In this document: in pieces, positions 59,800 through 64,000 of the stretch | Numbering within the stretch: position 1 is the stretch's first letter | Layout of the letters: each line of letters begins with the position of its first letter | NCBI RefSeq assembly: GCF_002355435.1 | Contig: NZ_AP017313.1 | Coordinates: 930,001 to 994,000, forward strand | DNA from: Mucilaginibacter gotjawali | GTDB lineage: Bacteria > Bacteroidota > Bacteroidia > Sphingobacteriales > Sphingobacteriaceae | Reading direction: 5' to 3' | DNA length: 64,000 bases | Position numbers and translations under genes: made by a program | Notes under the pieces: generated by a model | Databases searched by the model: none | Told to the model about the DNA's origin: nothing | Seen by the model: the letters and a program-made list of their open reading frames with translations, nothing else

Positions 59800-60306
59800 A
59801 TGATCGACTTTACCACCATTATGCTGCAGTTTGCGGAGCAGGGCGAAAAAACCGGCTGGACCTATATCGAGATCCCTGCTGATATCGCGCAGCAACTGAA
59901 ACCCGGTACCAAAACCTCCTTCAGGGTGCGGGGTATGCTGGATAGTTGCGCGGTTAACGGGATGGCCCTAATGCCTATGGGCGGCGGTGATTTTATTATG
60001 GCGTTAAAAGCAGATGTACGAAAACGTCTCCATAAAAACGCGGGCGCTATGCTGCATGTAGTGATAGAAGAAGATACCGACTATAAGGTTGAGGTGCCCG
60101 ACGACCTGCAGGAATGTTTTGATTTTGAACCCGAAGCGCTGGATTTTTTTAATAGCCTGCCCAAATCACACCGCGATTATTTTATCAAATGGATAGATGG
60201 CGCAAAAACCAATGAGACGCGCGCAAAGCGCATTGTAAATACAGTAAACGCCATGTTGCGCAAGTGGCGCTACAACGATATGATGCGGGCGATGAAGAAG
60301 GAATAG
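59800..60306 (+). CDS. DUF1905/YdeI-OmpD-associated family protein
   Basis: 168 residues. N-terminal DUF1905 domain (GWTYIEIPADIAQQLKPGTK, FRVRGMLDSCAVNGMALMPMG, then MALKADVRKRLHKNAG) and a C-terminal OmdA-like helical segment (ALDFFNSLPKSHRDYFIKWI and ETRAKRIVNTVNAML). The combination is typical of bacteriocin-protection/YdeI-type proteins of uncertain biochemical role. No signal peptide. An iterated heptamer repeat immediately precedes the ATG. Confidence 0.85.
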   Translation: MIDFTTIMLQFAEQGEKTGWTYIEIPADIAQQLKPGTKTSFRVRGMLDSCAVNGMALMPMGGGDFIMALKADVRKRLHKNAGAMLHVVIEEDTDYKVEVPDDLQECFDFEPEALDFFNSLPKSHRDYFIKWIDGAKTNETRAKRIVNTVNAMLRKWRYNDMMRAMKKE

Positions 60307-60331
60307 TTTTTTATGCTGTTTGGTAAAAGCC

Positions 60332-60751
60332 CTAAGTCAACACCCGGATAAACTCGGATGGTGTCAGCACAGGCAAAACCGAAATACTGTCTTTTTGCAG
60401 TTGCTTGTCCCTCGAAATAAAATAATCAATTTTATGATGTATGGCTGCGTAATACTGAAGGGCATCTTCAATATCATCTATCTTTGAATGTAAAGCAACC
60501 AATGCTATTTCATGGGGTGCATCAATAACAGCTATATCTGCCAGAAAACTGATCAGTAATGTTTTAGCCGTTTTGTTCCCATAAGCTTTTGCTATCCAAT
60601 AACCCACTATGTGTAAAACAGAGGTGGTTATAAAGGCATTTACTTTTTTAGTGGCCACCATATTTAATACTGCTTCGGCTTCGTCGAAATCCGGGCGTTT
60701 CAATGTATAATCAAGTAATATATTGGCGTCCAGAAATATTTTAACCGCCAT
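60332..60751 (-). CDS. PIN-domain toxin (VapC-like)
   Basis: 139 residues. The PIN acidic residues are visible: Asp in KIFLDANILLDY, Glu in FDEAEAVLN, Asp in IDDIEDALQYYAA and Asp in IDYFISRDKQL. Such enzymes are Mg-dependent ribonucleases that cut tRNA or rRNA when freed from the antitoxin. The start overlaps the antitoxin gene end by 11 bases. It lies in the variable stretch between parE and parC. Confidence 0.9.
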   Translation of the reverse strand: MAVKIFLDANILLDYTLKRPDFDEAEAVLNMVATKKVNAFITTSVLHIVGYWIAKAYGNKTAKTLLISFLADIAVIDAPHEIALVALHSKIDDIEDALQYYAAIHHKIDYFISRDKQLQKDSISVLPVLTPSEFIRVLT

Positions 60752-60977
60752 GTTTAGGATCGTTATAATATAAATCTTTAAGGTCTGCCTTCGGGTCGAT
60801 ATGATGTTCGCCTAATTCTTTCACCAGGTCGATAAAGTTTTTTCGTTTCACAGGTCTCGTAATCTCTTTTAAATAGCTTTCAACCAGTTCGGAGATACTC
60901 GTGTGATGCTTCTCCGCATATTGCTTCGTGCTTGCTATCAGGCTTTCTTCTATCGTTAAGTTTAAACGGCTTTTCAT
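60741..60977 (-). CDS. Antitoxin, DUF6364 family (partner of the PIN toxin)
   Basis: 78 residues. The N-terminal ribbon-helix-helix reads MKSRLNLTIEESLIASTKQY, AEKHHTSISELVESYLKEI, as in DUF6364 antitoxins. The C-terminal tail (about 45-78) would wrap the toxin. It is the upstream gene of a two-gene operon with an 11-bp overlap. Probably autorepressing through the ribbon-helix-helix. Confidence 0.87.
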   Translation of the reverse strand: MKSRLNLTIEESLIASTKQYAEKHHTSISELVESYLKEITRPVKRKNFIDLVKELGEHHIDPKADLKDLYYNDPKHGG

Positions 60978-61056
60978 AAATCAAATATACGCATAAATTT
61001 AAAACATGCGCATGATGCTGCATTTGGTCGCTCAAAAAATATTACAGCAAAAAATA

Positions 61057-61218
61057 TCAATCTTTTATGTCGGCTTTGGTATCTTCACTTTCTGAATCGG
61101 GAAGGTCAGCTAATTCATCATCTTCACTGACTTGAAATTTTAACCCCATACCCGTTAATATAGCCTGTACTTCAAGCATATCTTCTTCTTTATCTATTTG
61201 TATTTTCAGTTTTGTCAT
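61057..61218 (-). CDS. Small DUF2683-like protein
   Basis: 53 residues from the ATG at 61218: MTKLKIQIDKEEDMLEVQAI, LTGMGLKFQVSEDDELADLP, then an acidic tail. The K-I-Q-I-x-K-E-E-D pattern resembles DUF2683, a family of small proteins often beside a toxin gene. The 61326 frame extension is rejected as it lacks homology. No toxin partner is visible next to it, although it is close to the PIN pair. Confidence 0.55.
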   Translation of the reverse strand: MTKLKIQIDKEEDMLEVQAILTGMGLKFQVSEDDELADLPDSESEDTKADIKD

Positions 61219-61307
61219 ATTATCAAAATTAATAAAATGGCAGGAGTGGTCACAATTTAAGCGGTAAATTCTGGCCAAAGTATAAACCCGCCAACTCTTT
61301 TTAATCG

Positions 61308-61408
61308 GCACATCTGAAATCTGCACATCTGCACATCAAAATATGTTGAAATGTCTCCGGGTGTTTAAAAATCCCCTCATCTAAAATCCGCACATCTCCA
61401 CTATAACC
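61308..61408. repeat. Direct repeats of a GCACATCT word
   Basis: GCACATCTGAAATCTGCACATCTGCACATC begins at 61308, and CTCATCTAAAATCCGCACATCTCC lies at 61377-61400. Same strand only, so it resembles one arm of the iterated-word repeats without its inverted partner. It precedes parC by about 40 bases. Confidence 0.45.
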
Positions 61409-61444
61409 TTTATCTTTACCCATTCCTAATTTTTTTTATTTAGA

Positions 61445-64000
61445 ATGAGTGACGATCTGAGCGAAAATCAATTGCCTGCTGACCAAGACGATAAACTGCA
61501 TAACATAACTTCACTCGACGGCCTGTACGAAAACTGGTTCCTGGATTACGCTTCTTATGTCATCCTCGACCGCGCCGTTCCGCACATCAATGATGGTTTA
61601 AAGCCCGTGCAGCGCCGGATCCTGCACTCGCTGAAGGAAATGGACGACGGGCGCTTTAACAAAGCCGCCAACGTTATCGGTAATACCATGAAGTACCACC
61701 CGCATGGGGATGCCTCAATCGGTGACGCCATGGTGCAGATAGGCCAGAAGAACCTGCTGATTGATTGCCAGGGTAACTGGGGCGATCCGGTAACCGGCGA
61801 CTCCGCGGCAGCGCCACGTTATATCGAGGCCCGGCTCTCCAAATTTGCGCTTGATGTTGTTTTTAACCCGGACACTACCGACTGGCAGGCCAGCTATGAT
61901 GGCCGTAACCGCGAGCCGATCACACTTCCCGTTAAGTTCCCCTTATTGCTTGCACAAGGCGCCGAAGGTATTGCGGTGGGTTTGGCTACAAAGATCTTAC
62001 CTCATAATTTTATTGAACTGCTGGATGCTTCTATTGATGTATTAAAAGGCATTACGCCCAACCTGATGCCCGATTTCCCTACCGGTGGCATGGCAGATGC
62101 ATCGGCCTACAACGACGGGCAGCGCGGCGGCAGGGTGCGTATCCGGGCCAAGATAGTAGAACGCGATAAAAAGACTTTAGCCATTACCGAGATCCCTTTC
62201 AGCACCACCACAGGCGGGCTGATGGAAAGCATTGTCGCGGCTAACGAAAAGGGCAAGATCAAGATCAAAAAGATAGAGGATAACACCGCTAACACAGTAG
62301 AGATTATTGTACACCTGGCGCCGGGGATCTCGCCGGATGTTACCATTGATGCCCTGTATGCCTTTACCGATTGCGAGGTTTCCATATCGCCCAACACCTG
62401 CGTGATCCAGCACGATAAGCCCCGCTTTATGAGCGTGAACGATATGTTGAGCGAAAGCACGCATAACACCCGCAGGCTGCTGAAAATGGAACTGGAGATA
62501 AAGCTGAAGGAACTGATGGAGAAAATATTCTTCAGCTCGCTGCTTAAGATCTTTATCCAGGAGGGGATGTACAAGCACCCCGACTACGAAACTTCAACCA
62601 ATTTTGATGTGGTGGTAGAGGTATTGAACCGCTTGTTTACTCCGTTTTTTCCGCAGTTTTACCGTACTATTGAGCCGGAAGATTATAAAAAGCTGATCGA
62701 TAAACCGATGAGCAGTATCACCCGTTTCGACGTAAAGAAAACGGATGAACAGATCAAAAACCTTGAAGGCGAGATAAAAGAAGTAAAACATCACCTGAAA
62801 CATTTAACCGATTATACCATTGCCTGGTTCCTTAAACTGAAGGAAAAGTATGGCAAGGGCCGCGAACGCAAAACCGAGCTGCGCACCTTTGATAGGGTTG
62901 AAGCGGCACAGGTGGCATTGGCTAACGTGAAGCTATACGTAAACCGTGATGACGGCTTTATCGGCACCGGGTTAAAGAAGGATGAATTTGTTTGCGATTG
63001 CTCGGATATCGACGAAATTATTGTTTTCAGGGCCGATGGCAAATGCATGATCTCCAAGGTGCAGGACAAAGTTTTTGTCGGTAAAGAGATCATCCATGTA
63101 GCCGTATTTAAAAAGAACGACGAGCGCACCGTTTATAACATGATCTATAAAGACGGGCAAAGCGGGGTAAGTTATATCAAGCGTTTCTCGGTAGTAGGCG
63201 TAACCCGCGATAAGGAATACGACCTGACCAAAGGCACCAAAGGTACGCGGGTGCAATATTTTACAGCCAACCCTAACGGCGAGGCCGAGATCGTTAACAT
63301 CCAGCTAAAGCCGCATAGCAAGCTCAAAAAGCTGCAGTTTGATGAGGATTTTGCCGCTATCGCGATAAAAGGCCGTGCTTCGATGGGTAATATCGTTACC
63401 AAATATCCTGTCAAGAAAATTTTACTGAAATCAAAAGGCGTTTCCACCCTTGCCGGGCGGAAGATCTGGTATGATGATATTTTAAAACGATTGAATGCCG
63501 ACGGCCGTGGTAAGTACCTGGGCGAATTTGACGGCGATGATAAGATCTTAACCGTTTTAAGCACCGGCATTTACGAGCTCACCAGTTTCGACCTGAACAA
63601 TCACTTTGATGATAAGATGATCCTGATCGAAAAATATAACCCGGAGAAAGTTTATTCGGTAGTGCATTTTGAGGGAAAATCAAAAAACTACCTGGTAAAG
63701 CGCTTTGTGTTTGAGAACACTGCCATAGGCAAACAAACCAGCATCATCAGCGATGAAAACGGCTCAAAACTCATCATTATTTCCGGCGCAAAAAGCCCGG
63801 TAGTAAAAGTTGACCAGCTGCGGGGTAAAGAACAGGCCCCCGAAACCGTTGAAATTGAACTGGCTACCCTGATTGATGTTAAAGGCATGAAAGCCATGGG
63901 CAACCGCCTGAGCCAGCAATTGGTGAAAAAGGTAGAGCTGTTAGCCGCTGGTGAGGAAGAAGAACCGGAAGCGATAGTTGACGACCTTGAAGGAGATGAT
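61445..64000 (+). CDS. parC: DNA topoisomerase IV subunit A (3' end outside window)
   Basis: 852 codons are visible from the ATG at 61445 and the frame is open at the right edge. The N-terminal GyrA/ParC breakage-reunion domain has YENWFLDYASYVILDRAVP, DGLKPVQRRILHSL, KYHPHGDASIGDAMV, and the catalytic Tyr about residue 126 in APRYIEARLSK. A coiled-coil arm (about 440-480) and a beta-pinwheel-like C-terminal part follow. With ParE it decatenates DNA. parE and parC are normally close in Bacteroidota; here they are separated by 4.6 kb of mixed small genes and toxin-antitoxin relics. Confidence 0.95.
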   Translation, partial: MSDDLSENQLPADQDDKLHNITSLDGLYENWFLDYASYVILDRAVPHINDGLKPVQRRILHSLKEMDDGRFNKAANVIGNTMKYHPHGDASIGDAMVQIGQKNLLIDCQGNWGDPVTGDSAAAPRYIEARLSKFALDVVFNPDTTDWQASYDGRNREPITLPVKFPLLLAQGAEGIAVGLATKILPHNFIELLDASIDVLKGITPNLMPDFPTGGMADASAYNDGQRGGRVRIRAKIVERDKKTLAITEIPFSTTTGGLMESIVAANEKGKIKIKKIEDNTANTVEIIVHLAPGISPDVTIDALYAFTDCEVSISPNTCVIQHDKPRFMSVNDMLSESTHNTRRLLKMELEIKLKELMEKIFFSSLLKIFIQEGMYKHPDYETSTNFDVVVEVLNRLFTPFFPQFYRTIEPEDYKKLIDKPMSSITRFDVKKTDEQIKNLEGEIKEVKHHLKHLTDYTIAWFLKLKEKYGKGRERKTELRTFDRVEAAQVALANVKLYVNRDDGFIGTGLKKDEFVCDCSDIDEIIVFRADGKCMISKVQDKVFVGKEIIHVAVFKKNDERTVYNMIYKDGQSGVSYIKRFSVVGVTRDKEYDLTKGTKGTRVQYFTANPNGEAEIVNIQLKPHSKLKKLQFDEDFAAIAIKGRASMGNIVTKYPVKKILLKSKGVSTLAGRKIWYDDILKRLNADGRGKYLGEFDGDDKILTVLSTGIYELTSFDLNNHFDDKMILIEKYNPEKVYSVVHFEGKSKNYLVKRFVFENTAIGKQTSIISDENGSKLIIISGAKSPVVKVDQLRGKEQAPETVEIELATLIDVKGMKAMGNRLSQQLVKKVELLAAGEEEEPEAIVDDLEGDD

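Noticed and set aside
61308..61408. Ninth iterated-word inverted repeat before parC
   Set aside because: The GCACATCT words are all on one strand; no facing arm was found, so it is listed as a direct repeat only.

Overview
The window reads as a chromosomal segment of a Bacteroidota bacterium, most likely family Sphingobacteriaceae and close to Mucilaginibacter or Pedobacter. Pointers to this are the family content (RND pump with a lipoprotein outer-membrane factor, one large LptF-type permease, TamB-like giant protein, DUF6702, GH127, M1 peptidase, TPR-fused histidine kinase), lipoprotein and secretion signals of Bacteroidota type, scarce Shine-Dalgarno sites, and TAnnTTTG boxes upstream of several genes. 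The assignment is inferred from gene content only.

Layout. 1-8.1 kb: tail of a histidine kinase, then a leftward tetR - membrane fusion - RND - outer-membrane-factor efflux locus with a shared palindromic operator. 8.3-16 kb: a DUF4242/pseudo-cyclase/AraC fusion beside a secreted DUF4242 protein, OsmC, a GDSL hydrolase, a 259-bp MITE with target-site duplication, Hsp20, an aldo/keto reductase and its divergent AraC regulator. 16-25 kb: methionine aminopeptidase, GNAT, alpha/beta hydrolase, Tat-exported dipeptidase, MFS pump with AraC partner, secreted subtilase. 25.1-26.4 kb: the strangest stretch, one apparently complete tRNA-Met embedded in five degenerate tRNA-derived copies, two nearly identical GIY-YIG nuclease genes and three 112-bp tandem repeats. 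26.5-41 kb: envelope biogenesis and housekeeping (LptF, RibBA, TamB, TsaD, M1 peptidase, HupE/UreJ, DUF6702, small membrane proteins, a beta-barrel). 41-54.7 kb: Lys/Ala-rich protein, OmpA lipoprotein, TPR histidine kinase, AI-2E permease, a protein of five 34-residue repeats, GH127, two neighbouring genes each interrupted by a -1 frameshift at an A run, a transsulfuration enzyme with an amino-acid permease. 54.9-64 kb: topoisomerase IV subunits ParE and ParC (ParC cut by the window end), separated by 4.6 kb holding an orphan HigA with a truncated HigB, a lipoprotein gene with an in-frame stop, cytidine deaminase with a GDSL hydrolase, and a PIN toxin-antitoxin pair.

Two structural themes recur outside genes. 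One is the tRNA/GIY-YIG/palindrome array. The other is a set of eight intergenic loci with the same plan, a 7- or 8-nt word repeated about four times and faced by its reverse complement, but with different words at different loci. These, the MITE and the tandem A-run frameshifts are the best candidates for undescribed biology here.
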